Of a stretch of DNA of 64,000 nt, positions 1 to 8,565 are shown piece by piece. The position numbers were made by a program, and so were the translations under genes. The stretch comes from a virus. The number at the start of each line of letters is the position of its first letter. Within the stretch, counting starts at the first letter, position 1. Below the pieces are notes generated by a model that saw nothing but the letters and a program-made list of their open reading frames with translations, ran no database searches and had not been told where the DNA came from. The stretch lies in the IMG/VR virus record IMGVR_UViG_3300028563_000011, positions 46,592 to 110,591 of that record, one strand, 5' to 3'.

Positions 1-446
1 GCTGAAGCAACACCAGCCACTTCCGTGGTCCACTTACCAGTCGCGAACATATTGGTCGCCCAGTAACGATCTTGCTTGATCATCATCTTCTGGGTGAGCA
101 ACGTAGTCGCATTCTCGTCAAGACGGATAGGATCATCGACGTTTGCACGCTGACGATCATCCACAATATGCTCCAAGGCGTACTCAACTGCCGAGTAGTT
201 ACCTTGGCTCAGCTTGTAACTAACTTGCTCAGGGCGACCGCCTAACGGACGAGGTTTAGCCTCATCACGCCAGAAGTAACCACGGTCGTAGACCACATAC
301 AAGTCAGTCTGCTTCAAGACTGGAATAACTGAAGCTGCTCGCTGAGCAACGAAACTCTTCCGATCCTGAACGTAGTTCACTGAGAAGTTTGTAAGGTACC
401 TGTCTACGTGCAGTGTACCTTCAATGTTCTGGGCTTGGCCGGGCAT
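1..446 (-). CDS. Major capsid protein, N-terminal part (runs off window)
   Basis: The first 148 codons of a gene are seen from the ATG at 444-446 to the window edge. The product is probably the HK97-fold major capsid protein that forms the icosahedral shell. The N-terminal region has the look of phage major capsid proteins, with a stretch reading VDDRQRANVDDPIRLDENA followed by a helix around MMIKQDRYWATNMF. Position supports this: it lies just after scaffold and two decoration-type genes, the usual order. A GGAG ribosome site lies upstream of the ATG. The assignment is by overall resemblance and synteny, since the core fold lies outside the window. Confidence 0.75.
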   Translation of the reverse strand, partial: MPGQAQNIEGTLHVDRYLTNFSVNYVQDRKSFVAQRAASVIPVLKQTDLYVVYDRGYFWRDEAKPRPLGGRPEQVSYKLSQGNYSAVEYALEHIVDDRQRANVDDPIRLDENATTLLTQKMMIKQDRYWATNMFATGKWTTEVAGVAS

Positions 447-487
447 TTCAACTCACTCCTTCTTCTAAGCTTGTTTATGCGTTAAGT

Positions 488-841
488 TTAGCGACCAAAC
501 GTAAACTCAACGCGTTCACCAGAGGCAGCACTGTTGCGAGCAATGCCAAAAGCAACACCCCCAGCTAAGGTAATGGCTTTCCCTGAACCATCAGATTGCA
601 ACCGATCCCCAGCTGTCACCGCCGCACCGGCGATAGCCTTACCTTCTCCTAAAGTCTGAATGGTAACTGGTAGCGTGGTTGAACCGGGTTCAAAGATAAC
701 ACCAGCAACCGGGTCCCCATTGCCAGCTAAGGCAATAAGACCATCTGTACCTACCTTGGCAAGGTAGTGCATGTTATTAGAAAGGTCGGCACTCGCAAAC
801 GCGGCATAAGTACCGGCCCCAAACAACTTCATTGTAGCCAT
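488..841 (-). CDS. Head decoration protein (DUF2190-like)
   Basis: A 117-residue protein of small beta-rich type. Its C-terminal half reads like phage capsid decoration or stabilising proteins: VTAGDRLQSDGSGKAI followed by FGIARNSAASGERVEFTF, the typical end of the DUF2190/head-decoration group. It would sit on the outside of the capsid at quasi-threefold positions or hexamer centres. AAGGAG precedes the ATG. It is adjacent to the capsid gene and to a diverged paralog at 859-1251, which shares the same C-terminal pattern. The family is recognised from sequence pattern, the role inferred from the family and position. Confidence 0.7.
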   Translation of the reverse strand: MATMKLFGAGTYAAFASADLSNNMHYLAKVGTDGLIALAGNGDPVAGVIFEPGSTTLPVTIQTLGEGKAIAGAAVTAGDRLQSDGSGKAITLAGGVAFGIARNSAASGERVEFTFGR

Positions 842-858
842 AGTTCACTTCTCCTTTT

Positions 859-1251
859 TCACTTGAACAAGATCTCGATCTTGTCATTCAGAGCACCGTT
901 ACTTAACGCTATACCAAAAGCGTCACCAGTTGATAAGGGTATAGCGCGCCCTTCGCTATCCGACTGCAACCTACTACCCGCAGTAACTGAACCGCCAAGG
1001 ATACACTTCTGTTTATCGGAGAACTCAACTGTTACTGGAAAATCCAGCGGACCAGCCCGGCTAATAATACCAAAAACCGGCTCTCCATAACCAGAAAGTA
1101 CTATCCTTCCATCAACATCAATCTTGACTAGATAGTGCTTTTTCTCAGAGAGATCAACACCAGCCAAGGCAGCATAGCTAAAGGCAGTGACTTCATCCCT
1201 ATCATAAAGGGAAATAAGTTCTTCACTTAAGAGTTGGGTAAGCGAAGCCAT
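859..1251 (-). CDS. Second head decoration protein, paralog of the next gene
   Basis: A 130-residue protein that aligns with the product of 488-841 over most of its length: DLSEKKHYLVKI matches DLSNNMHYLAKV, and SVTAGSRLQSDSEGRAI matches AVTAGDRLQSDGSGKAI. It has an extra N-terminal segment of about 25 residues (SQLLSEELISLYDR-like) predicted to be helical. The pair looks like an old tandem duplication of a decoration gene. Two decoration proteins might occupy different capsid positions or act at different assembly stages. This is inference, as nothing in the sequence separates their roles. Confidence 0.65.
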   Translation of the reverse strand: MASLTQLLSEELISLYDRDEVTAFSYAALAGVDLSEKKHYLVKIDVDGRIVLSGYGEPVFGIISRAGPLDFPVTVEFSDKQKCILGGSVTAGSRLQSDSEGRAIPLSTGDAFGIALSNGALNDKIEILFK

Positions 1252-1273
1252 CTGCCTTTAACTCTTGTTTCCT

Positions 1274-2158
1274 TTAGTTGGCATTCCGATTTTGGTATGC
1301 CTCAAACTCATCAGGGTAATCCGTACGTGCTTTGGTCATTGCCTCAGCACGCGAGATACCTTTGATTGACTTGTGGATGTCTTCCACCCGCTTTTCAAAA
1401 GCGTCAATCCCGGGCACGCCAGGCTTACGGCTCTTGCGGTTAAGATCATCAATACCAGACCCCTTACCGATTGTCTCAAAAGCACCCTTAGCCAGTTTCT
1501 CAGACTGGGTAAAGACAGCTTCGAAAGACTTGCGGACAGCCGGATCTAACCTGCCCATGGCCTTGAGCATAGCAGCCCGCTCTTCAACCGAACCAGGGAC
1601 ATGCTTGAATTCATCGTCTGCACGCTTGCACAACTCAGCTTGCTCACGAGCATCACGTTCCTTAGCAATATCCTCATCAGCCTTCTTAAGGCGAGCATCC
1701 TGAGCCTTAAGAATAGCGAAATGGGCTTCACCAACCGCTGATTTCCGAATTTCTTGACCTTCGATCTTGAGAACTTCATCATCCTCAAGCCGCTTGTTCA
1801 TTTCTTTCTTTCGGTCAGCTTCAGGCTTACCCATAAAAGTAGCAACATCATCAGCCGACTTACCGGCGCAATGATCCTTCTCGTCTTGGGTCATCTTAGC
1901 CAAGACTTTCAACTGCTCATTTTCCTCCAGAAGCTTTTCAATAAGCTTCTGGGTATCGTCCTCATCGTCGTCCGGTTCGCTATCGTCAGGCTCTTCGCCC
2001 TTAGCCTTCGCCTTCGCCTTCTTCAATGCAGCCTTAAGGACTTCCACACCTTGGTCCTCAAGCGGCTGATTGGCAGCTTCCACAGCCTTCTCAAGCTCAG
2101 TAGCAAGCTCTTCGACCTGCTCCTCAAGCTTGGAAATTTCGGTATCATTCGTAGCCAT
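1274..2158 (-). CDS. Capsid scaffolding (assembly core) protein
   Basis: A 294-residue, highly charged protein. Residues about 8-30 form a glutamate/lysine coiled coil, residues 45-70 are a lysine-alanine block followed by an acidic DDEDD block, and residues 75-230 are mostly heptad-like helix (LIEKLLEENEQLK and later RDAREQAELCKRADDEF). Composition, length and position between the protease and capsid genes are typical of phage scaffolding proteins, which line the inside of the prohead and are removed or digested before DNA packaging. A good AGAGGAAAG ribosome site precedes the ATG. No catalytic motif is seen. Confidence 0.7.
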   Translation of the reverse strand: MATNDTEISKLEEQVEELATELEKAVEAANQPLEDQGVEVLKAALKKAKAKAKGEEPDDSEPDDDEDDTQKLIEKLLEENEQLKVLAKMTQDEKDHCAGKSADDVATFMGKPEADRKKEMNKRLEDDEVLKIEGQEIRKSAVGEAHFAILKAQDARLKKADEDIAKERDAREQAELCKRADDEFKHVPGSVEERAAMLKAMGRLDPAVRKSFEAVFTQSEKLAKGAFETIGKGSGIDDLNRKSRKPGVPGIDAFEKRVEDIHKSIKGISRAEAMTKARTDYPDEFEAYQNRNAN

Positions 2159-2228
2159 TGTTTCTTTCCTCTTCCTAAACGGTAGGTTAAAGGGATGGAG
2201 TGGCTGAGTGAGGACCTACCGCCCCACT

Positions 2229-4781
2229 TTACACTTTGAGTTCTTTTAATGTACCCCGCAAAGCTTGTAATCCTTGCATGACTTTGTCTTGTCCAGGAGC
2301 AGCTTTAGCGGCATCTGGAGGAACAGTAAAGCCCGAAGATCGCCCTACGGCAGAAAGTGGTACATGTTGTACTCCAGCTTTGCTCTGACGTTCACGAAGA
2401 GCAATAAGAGCTTCTGCCGCTTTTAAGACTTTCTGACGAGCAGCCTCACCAGAAATATCTTGAGTTTTTGCAACACGTTGAACTAAACCAGAAGCTTTGT
2501 CCTTAAGTTGACTACTTTCAGCGTATTTGATTATACCAGCCATAGCTTTAGGAGAAAGTTCTGGACCGGCATTGATTTTGTCTAAGACTGAGAAGACATG
2601 TGGAGAAGCAAACCAAGCCGCAGCAGCTAAAGCTAAAGTTGTTCCTGCTGCCAAAGCAGCTGCTCGACCAAAGCGTTTAATCCGCCCGATCTTTGCCGGT
2701 TCTTTAGCTACTTCTGCTTTTGACGCGCCCGGACTTGAAGCAAAGCGCCCACCCTTACCATGATTTGGATTGAACTTATTTATACCTTCATTTGAGATTT
2801 TATCTAGAATTTGGCTTACTAATGATAATCTATCCCTTACTGGATTGCCCTGAGTAATAGCTGGACGTTCCTTACCAATAGTATTAACTTGCTTTAATGA
2901 ATACTTTTTATTCACATCATCCACAATCCCTTTCAATATTTTAGCTGATTTTGCCTTTGATGCTCCAGTCTTTTTAGAAAACTCATTTACCATGTCAGTC
3001 ATGGTAGAAGATATTTCTTCTTTAGACTTTGCACTAATGGCTTGCTTAAAAGCCCTCTTGAATTTACTTCTTAAGTATAAGGAGCGAATCTTCTTTGCAG
3101 CAATCGCTACTCCTAATGCTGCAACTGCTGCCCCAACTGATGCTACGATTTGGGCTTGCTGTTGAACCTCTGGTCCGTACCTACCAGGTCCACTGGCCAT
3201 ATTTGGCAACCCTAACCCAGAACTAAATCTACCCTTAGAATCATGATTTGGATTTCCAACAGTAGCTCCCATACGACTCAACGCAGAAGCAGCAGCTTGT
3301 TTCTCTCCTAAGGAGGTGTTAGGATGATGGTACAAATTTCTTGCTGCAGCAATACGTTCTTGTCTACCCTTGGTTAGTAGAATAGATTTTGTTAACTTAT
3401 TTATATCTTCATTTTTTAATTCATCAAGAACTTGAATCAACATATCTACTTTATCTTTAAGCTGGGCTGGATCTACTGCTTTGTTTAGAGAAGCATTAGC
3501 TTCATGCTCCTTAATCGCTTTCATGTCTAAAGCAACAAGCCTAATACGTCCAATTGCCTCTCGAGAAGTTAACTTATCATTCCTAGCAATTTGTCGAGCT
3601 AGCACTTTTGCTCTAAACTTCATATTCTCTTTAGCAGCCGGACTCGATAAAATAGCTTTAAGTCCTTGTTTCATTGCTCGCATTGCACGAGCATTATGAA
3701 ATTTTGCTCGTAACTTACGAGCCACATTATGTACAGAGGTTGCAACCAAGACTGCAACAGGAGCAGCTACAGCTGCGGCTGTTAATTTCTCTCCGGTAGA
3801 CATTCTATTAAATTCAGCCTTAGCCCTAGCAGCCCCCCCGCTGGCTAAACCAGCTGCCGCAGAAGCAAAATGTCCTAAAGCATCATGGTAAGGATTCCCC
3901 CATTTTGTTAACTTATTTATAGGATCCATTGGCTTTTGCCAACGCGCAGGCTTGGTTGACTGCGGTTTTCTTTTCTCTGGACGCTCACGCGCTAGCTTTA
4001 GACTAGCCCAAGTAACATCAGGATGAGCCTTGGCTTTTGCATGATAAGCTTGAGCATCCGACCTACTAATAAATCGAGTTGTACGTACACGCTTGTCTCT
4101 CGTTAAAACTGTAACCGAATGTGTGCCAGTCTTATCTCCTGAAGAAGCAACAAATTTACCTGTTTTAGGATCATGGTTAGGGTTACCAATCTTAGAAACG
4201 CTTATCTTATTCTTATCTGTCAATGTCGTTGAAACAAACTTGGTCGCCCCCCTCATATGAGGCTCTTTGCTAGCCAATTCTTTAGCATGATCGTGATTTA
4301 GGGCAGTTACCATCACTTGTCCTACAGGCTGCAGTCCGCCTAGGACATGCGGATGAGGAGCAAATCCCATCACGTAGTGTGATGTTCCTTGATGAGGCCC
4401 AGAACCAGGACCGCCTTTCTTTAAAGATTGCATCCCCCTAAGAAATTTCTTGCCTCGCCTTCCCTTACCCCCCAAAGAAACTCGGCCACCTAAATACGTA
4501 GCAATATGAGTTGGACCCTCAATATTACCAGCGCCAGCACCTACACCACCATCCAAGTCCTTCTGAAACTTAAGCATGTTGTCTTTAAGTGTTTCAATTC
4601 TAGCTGCAATTTTCTTTTTACGACCAACAAGAATATCATTCACCGAGTCTGAGTTAGAACCATCCTTCTCAATATCTGCTCGTTTCATAATCACCATCCG
4701 AGCATGTTCCTGGCAAGGGTTATCCACGGCCGAAATCTCTGTAATACGTAATTTGTGAAGGATGCGCTTCTTCTCAGTCAT
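2229..4781 (-). CDS. Modular head-internal protein with repeated NPNHD/GRF linkers and membrane helices
   Basis: An 850-residue protein built from repeated modules. The N-terminus carries ITEISAVDNPCQEHA, a motif seen at the end of prohead proteases and core proteins. A GGPGSGPHQG linker follows near residue 125. Four motif copies come next: GNPNHDPKTGKF, GNPYHDALGHF, GNPNHDSKGRF and FNPNHGKGGRF. The last three are followed by an alanine/valine-rich hydrophobic helix (AAAVAAPVAVLVATSV, VGAAVAALGVAIAA, AAALAAGTTLALAAAAWF). After each hydrophobic helix comes a basic helix. Each motif is preceded by a short amphipathic helix such as LIQVLDELKNEDINK. Between scaffold and protease this is the expected place for internal proteins packaged in the prohead. 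I do not recognise a named family; a membrane-interacting ejection protein is inference. Confidence 0.6.
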   Translation of the reverse strand: MTEKKRILHKLRITEISAVDNPCQEHARMVIMKRADIEKDGSNSDSVNDILVGRKKKIAARIETLKDNMLKFQKDLDGGVGAGAGNIEGPTHIATYLGGRVSLGGKGRRGKKFLRGMQSLKKGGPGSGPHQGTSHYVMGFAPHPHVLGGLQPVGQVMVTALNHDHAKELASKEPHMRGATKFVSTTLTDKNKISVSKIGNPNHDPKTGKFVASSGDKTGTHSVTVLTRDKRVRTTRFISRSDAQAYHAKAKAHPDVTWASLKLARERPEKRKPQSTKPARWQKPMDPINKLTKWGNPYHDALGHFASAAAGLASGGAARAKAEFNRMSTGEKLTAAAVAAPVAVLVATSVHNVARKLRAKFHNARAMRAMKQGLKAILSSPAAKENMKFRAKVLARQIARNDKLTSREAIGRIRLVALDMKAIKEHEANASLNKAVDPAQLKDKVDMLIQVLDELKNEDINKLTKSILLTKGRQERIAAARNLYHHPNTSLGEKQAAASALSRMGATVGNPNHDSKGRFSSGLGLPNMASGPGRYGPEVQQQAQIVASVGAAVAALGVAIAAKKIRSLYLRSKFKRAFKQAISAKSKEEISSTMTDMVNEFSKKTGASKAKSAKILKGIVDDVNKKYSLKQVNTIGKERPAITQGNPVRDRLSLVSQILDKISNEGINKFNPNHGKGGRFASSPGASKAEVAKEPAKIGRIKRFGRAAALAAGTTLALAAAAWFASPHVFSVLDKINAGPELSPKAMAGIIKYAESSQLKDKASGLVQRVAKTQDISGEAARQKVLKAAEALIALRERQSKAGVQHVPLSAVGRSSGFTVPPDAAKAAPGQDKVMQGLQALRGTLKELKV

Positions 4782-4782
4782 T

Positions 4783-5307
4783 TTACGTCCTGCTTTTGTA
4801 AGCGTTAAGCGCAGACTTAAGTTGCTTCAAATGAAGCAAAATAAGGTCAGCTTTTGTCTTAGCAATCTCTTCTTCACGCTTTTCAATTAAGTGATCTACG
4901 ATACTACCTAAAACTTGTATAGCAACAGGAATTTTTAACGAAAAGTTCTTGGCAAAGTAGTTAACTCCTTGTCTAATAGCTTGCTGAGTTACACTTTGCC
5001 CAGCCATTTCAACAACAGCCCTTAAAACACTATTGGTACTCCAAGCAGCAGCCGCTGTACTTGCTCCAACAATAGGTAAAGCGATAGAAGCAATTGTAGC
5101 AACTGTTAGTGCTTTATCTACCCACTTTAGAATTGGGTGGTCTTCTGGTAAGGTAGAACTTTCACTCCCTGAACCTGAAGTAAATTCACCAGTCTTAGGG
5201 TCATGATTAGGATTACCCTCTTTAGCTAAAAATTTGACATCTGACCGAAGTTTGTTCAACTTCTCATTCAAATAATCAATACGAGTACGATTTCTAATCG
5301 ATAACAT
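4783..5307 (-). CDS. Small GRF-motif protein with hydrophobic segments
   Basis: A 174-residue protein. Residues 1-30 form a basic amphipathic helix (MLSIRNRTRIDYLNEKLNK), followed by LAKEGNPNHDPKTGEF, the recurrent motif of this phage, and a Ser/Gly linker. The rest contains two hydrophobic stretches (VATIASIALPIVGASTAAAA and IPVAIQVLGSIVDHL) and a charged helical tail. It shares its N-terminal 45 residues in design with the next gene (5317-5844). The linked position inside the head gene block suggests a capsid-internal protein. Function unknown; membrane insertion after ejection is one possibility. Confidence 0.6.
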   Translation of the reverse strand: MLSIRNRTRIDYLNEKLNKLRSDVKFLAKEGNPNHDPKTGEFTSGSGSESSTLPEDHPILKWVDKALTVATIASIALPIVGASTAAAAWSTNSVLRAVVEMAGQSVTQQAIRQGVNYFAKNFSLKIPVAIQVLGSIVDHLIEKREEEIAKTKADLILLHLKQLKSALNAYKSRT

Positions 5308-5316
5308 TCAAAACCT

Positions 5317-5844
5317 TTAGACTCCCCAATCTTTTGCCTTCGATTGTAAGAATGTATTTAATTTGTCCATTTGATCTTTAGATAAATGCTTGGGAAGCTC
5401 ATCCAAGAACTTCTTACCATCAGCATCCGACTTGAAATTAAGTTTGGGTACTGCTTTAGTTAAAGCATTATATATTTTACCACCAGAATAAATCCCAACT
5501 CCTGCAGCTGTTAAGGCTGCACCTATTGGGTTAAGAACACCAGCAGACATTAACCAATATGCCACTGTACCCCCTAGCAAAGAACCACCCTTAACCGCTA
5601 ATATAGCAGCAACAGTTTTTCTAAAAAGACCTGCTCCAGACCCCTTCTCTTCCTCAACCTTTGGTTTTTCCTTATCTTTTGAATCGGAAGAACTTCCGCC
5701 AGAACCTGAAGTAAATTCCCCAGTCTTAGGATCATGATTAGGGTTACCTTGATCTTCTTTAGCTAAAGATTCAATACCCATCTTGATCTTAAGAATACGA
5801 TCACTGAGCTTAGAAACTCTTGAGCGGTCCCGCAAAGACAGCAT
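5317..5844 (-). CDS. Small GRF-motif protein, glycine-rich membrane helix
   Basis: A 175-residue protein. A longer frame starts with GTG at 5853, but AAGGAG directly abuts it. The ATG at 5844 has proper spacing and gives MLSLRDRSRVSKLSDR, matching the MLSIRNRTR start of the neighbouring gene. The order is amphipathic helix, SLAKEDQGNPNHDPKTGEF motif, Ser-rich and Lys/Glu-rich linker, and then a glycine-rich hydrophobic region about residues 85-130 (AAILAVKGGSLLGGTVAYWL) typical of membrane-active helices. A charged C-terminal helix ends it. No known family; likely a head-internal partner of 2229-4781 and 4783-5307. Confidence 0.6.
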   Translation of the reverse strand: MLSLRDRSRVSKLSDRILKIKMGIESLAKEDQGNPNHDPKTGEFTSGSGGSSSDSKDKEKPKVEEEKGSGAGLFRKTVAAILAVKGGSLLGGTVAYWLMSAGVLNPIGAALTAAGVGIYSGGKIYNALTKAVPKLNFKSDADGKKFLDELPKHLSKDQMDKLNTFLQSKAKDWGV

Positions 5845-5898
5845 CAACGTCACTCCTTACTTCTTGCCGTAGTACGCACCAAGAGCCATTTGTATACG

Positions 5899-7290
5899 TT
5901 AAGCCTTTGATTTACCCTTAAATCTCTTATTGTCAGAATGGACAAAATCATGGATAAAGTCGGAAGCTTTAGCGTCTGCCCCCAAGGTCTTCAATAAAGT
6001 ATCTATATCAAAATCAGAAACAGATTTATTCATTTCAATATCTTCAAAGTTTAATTTCTTTCCACCAATGCTAAATCCTTTATACACCCCATTCTCGTAT
6101 TTAGACAATAACTCAGGAGTAGAAGGCTTCATCGCAATCATCAACCCCGTTGTACGGGTATTGATACCCATAGCTTTAGCTATATCTGTCGTCAAGGGAA
6201 AAGCAAACACGATAGAACCCTTACCATCCCCTACGTGCATTTCCTTTGCTAATCGGGAATTCTCCATAAAATCGGAAGAGGCTTCGAGCATAGATTGTTC
6301 TGGGATGTGTTCTGGAACACGTTCCCCTGAACTATCGCGATTGAGGTCGTAGTAGTCTTCCCCATCACGCTTGCATACAATGGCCCAGCCAAAGACAAGA
6401 CCGAGGTTAGAGTCAACCTTGATAACATCAACATTTTGTCCTTCAGGGTTCTCTTCTAAATCCTCAAGATTATGAGTACCTTGACCCTCACACTTCGCAC
6501 CTAAAGCAACACACTGATCATGAATTGATTGTAACTGATCGTACTCTTGTTTTGTGTGCCTAGCACCAATCTTCTTCATTCCAGCATCGCCTACAATATC
6601 TTTGTAGCGATCCATAGACAAACAATCTTCACCCTTGTTTTGAAGGTCAATAGCTCTCTCGGTTAATTCGTGTAATGATAAATCACCAGGTAATCCTTTT
6701 GGGGAGTCTTCCCGAGCGTACTCCAAAAGCCTAATAAATAATGGGACGTCAAGAGTAATAGAATGATCAGTCATATCTAACTTCTCAACAATTCCATCTG
6801 TTGCATTAGGAGTAATTTCTTCAAATGTTTCTGGTCCCAACTCAATTACTCCCTGATAAGGCTCAACCTCATCCAAATCTAAGCCTTTGGGGACCCCATT
6901 ATAGGTCAAAGTAATATGAGGCTGAAATCCCGGCCAATCCCAAGAAGCCCCCTTATTACGAATGTCCTCATTACGGTAAGCCAAATCTGGGCTAGCAAAC
7001 ATCAAGACAATAGCATCAGGACCTAAAGGCTCAACAACTCTAGGTCCTCCAGGCATGATAGTTAAAGTACCATCTACACGGAATGGGCTACCAGGATAAG
7101 TATTCTGGTTTGACCCCATTTTGATCCAATCAACCGGGGTCTTAGAATAAGCTATCGTAACGTGCATTTCTTCAGGGGGTACAACTTTGTCAAAGCCTTG
7201 GGACTTAGCCCAAGATATAATGTCTTGAGCATTCAAGACATTACGGTAAACATAAAGAGTACGAGGCTGAGCCTTCGTTATGTCTAACAT
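5899..7290 (-). CDS. Prohead protease (XkdF/S78-like) fused to an N-terminal 2H phosphoesterase domain
   Basis: A 463-residue fusion. The N-terminal about 165 residues hold two HxT-type motifs, HVTIAY near residue 42 and HITLTY near residue 124, the hallmark of 2H phosphoesterases (LigT/CPDase/Acb1 group). A middle segment carries RHTKQEYDQLQSIHDQ, common in phage head proteins. The C-terminal part (about 290-410) is a prohead protease of the XkdF type: LGLVFGWAIVCK, a catalytic-type His in KEMHVGDGKG and a Ser in YKGFSIGG. The protease would mature scaffold and internal proteins inside the prohead. The ATG at 7290 is chosen over TTG at 7302 because GGAAG is well spaced before it. Confidence 0.8.
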   Translation of the reverse strand: MLDITKAQPRTLYVYRNVLNAQDIISWAKSQGFDKVVPPEEMHVTIAYSKTPVDWIKMGSNQNTYPGSPFRVDGTLTIMPGGPRVVEPLGPDAIVLMFASPDLAYRNEDIRNKGASWDWPGFQPHITLTYNGVPKGLDLDEVEPYQGVIELGPETFEEITPNATDGIVEKLDMTDHSITLDVPLFIRLLEYAREDSPKGLPGDLSLHELTERAIDLQNKGEDCLSMDRYKDIVGDAGMKKIGARHTKQEYDQLQSIHDQCVALGAKCEGQGTHNLEDLEENPEGQNVDVIKVDSNLGLVFGWAIVCKRDGEDYYDLNRDSSGERVPEHIPEQSMLEASSDFMENSRLAKEMHVGDGKGSIVFAFPLTTDIAKAMGINTRTTGLMIAMKPSTPELLSKYENGVYKGFSIGGKKLNFEDIEMNKSVSDFDIDTLLKTLGADAKASDFIHDFVHSDNKRFKGKSKA

Positions 7291-7292
7291 AA

Positions 7293-7580
7293 TCACTTCC
7301 AACTATCAGGAAGCTGATCTTCAGCACCAAGGGCTTTTGCCCTTGCCTTGATATGAGCTTTCGTTTTACCGGGGTCCTTTGCGCGCCCTATTGCCTGAAT
7401 TGCATTATGCAAGTCAGACACATTAGCAATCGGATAACCTCCCCCTCCCATAGCCTGACCTTTATCAGCCATCTTTTGTCGTTGCTTATCTGAAAATTCT
7501 CTTTTGTGTAAATTTGTCAGAAGTGGACGTAACTTCTCAATCCTATCACTAAGTTTACGTATTCGCTGGATAGGCAACAT
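7293..7580 (-). CDS. Small DUF6582-like head-region protein
   Basis: A 95-residue protein. An N-terminal amphipathic helix (IRKLSDRIEKLRPLLTNL) resembles the leaders of the GRF-motif proteins. The C-terminal 65 residues read FSDKQRQKMADKGQAM, then YPIANVSDLHNAIQAIGRA, then HIKARAKALGAEDQLP. This conserved pattern is frequent in phage head-gene regions, where it is often attached to portals or proteases, and I associate it with DUF6582. Its biochemical role is unknown. It has a good AAGGAG ribosome site and ends where the protease begins, suggesting translational coupling. Confidence 0.6.
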   Translation of the reverse strand: MLPIQRIRKLSDRIEKLRPLLTNLHKREFSDKQRQKMADKGQAMGGGGYPIANVSDLHNAIQAIGRAKDPGKTKAHIKARAKALGAEDQLPDSWK

Positions 7581-7590
7581 TTCTTTCTCC

Positions 7591-8565
7591 TTAGAAACCG
7601 TACGTAACCGTGCAACGACAGTTAATTCTCTCAGCGGCTGAAGCGGAAGGGTCGCCTGGGTACATTAACTGTTCTCCGGAAGGAGTTTCAAATGGTGTAT
7701 CTATACCTTGAACCGTTTGACCATCCATATCTTGATGGGAATGTCGAGTACGATTACCGGGGGTTGCGTTCCAAGTCTTGGAAACATCGTCGCCACTCAT
7801 TCCGGCAGAGTCTAAAACTTGTTGCATAGCTTCTTGTCTGGCCAAAGATAAAATGGATAAGGACTCGGTCCTAGCTATAGTCTCAGCCCTATAATTCAAC
7901 ATTTGCTCGCGATAACGATCAACCATTCGATCAATTTGATCAGAGGTTAAAGAGTTACCCGTGTCAATAACGCCTTGAACTGTACCATCAAAGCGACGAT
8001 CTCGTAATTGACGAGTTAAAGCGTCAGCAGAGCCTTGTTCTAACAGAGTTCTATAATTATCAACAGCTGAAAGCTGATAGGGAGTTAATCCAATAGAGTC
8101 AACAAGCTGTCTTGCTGTTTGTCTTACACCTTGACCTTGACTTAGCCCATTAGCCAAGATCTGGCGAGTATTTGCAGTTTGGTCAGCTGTAAAATTCTGT
8201 ATAAAATCCAAACGCGAAGATCTCATCAAAGCAGAAGCCCGTTCATTTGTAGAATCAAATGAAACAGTTGGTTCTGCCTTAGCTAAAGTGGGAGTAATAT
8301 GAGCCTTTTCGCCTAATTTATCTCTCAAGTACGAAACTTCTTCATTAGCTATATCGATAAATAACTGAGGTAAGATATTCCCCAAGCGAGTTATAGCGTT
8401 TTCAATTAACTGATTGACTCTCTCAAACTTACCTTGATCCAAAAGGTTGTGTATAGCGTTATGAGTTTGTGGAGACTGAGCCTCATCTACAAATGCTAAA
8501 ATTGTACGTTTGAATTTATTAGTGGCCCAACTGTGTAAATTTATAGTCCTAACCTGATCCGACAT
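7591..8565 (-). CDS. MuF-like minor head protein
   Basis: A 324-residue protein with the phage Mu gpF-like head morphogenesis domain. The C-terminal third shows the family pattern: RAETIARTESLSILSLARQE, then KTWNATPGNRTRHSHQDMDG, then PSASAAERINCRCTV. MuF proteins sit inside the prohead at the portal vertex, a few copies each, and often carry or escort cargo domains. The N-terminal part is helical and unassigned. It follows 8566-9270 with a TGAATG junction and a GGGGG ribosome site. Confidence 0.85.
   Translation of the reverse strand: MSDQVRTINLHSWATNKFKRTILAFVDEAQSPQTHNAIHNLLDQGKFERVNQLIENAITRLGNILPQLFIDIANEEVSYLRDKLGEKAHITPTLAKAEPTVSFDSTNERASALMRSSRLDFIQNFTADQTANTRQILANGLSQGQGVRQTARQLVDSIGLTPYQLSAVDNYRTLLEQGSADALTRQLRDRRFDGTVQGVIDTGNSLTSDQIDRMVDRYREQMLNYRAETIARTESLSILSLARQEAMQQVLDSAGMSGDDVSKTWNATPGNRTRHSHQDMDGQTVQGIDTPFETPSGEQLMYPGDPSASAAERINCRCTVTYGF

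Noticed and set aside
767-1090. Plus-strand frames over the head genes (for example 767-1090, 1332-1703, 1754-2185)
   Set aside because: They mirror the strong minus-strand genes, lack ribosome sites and show no family pattern.
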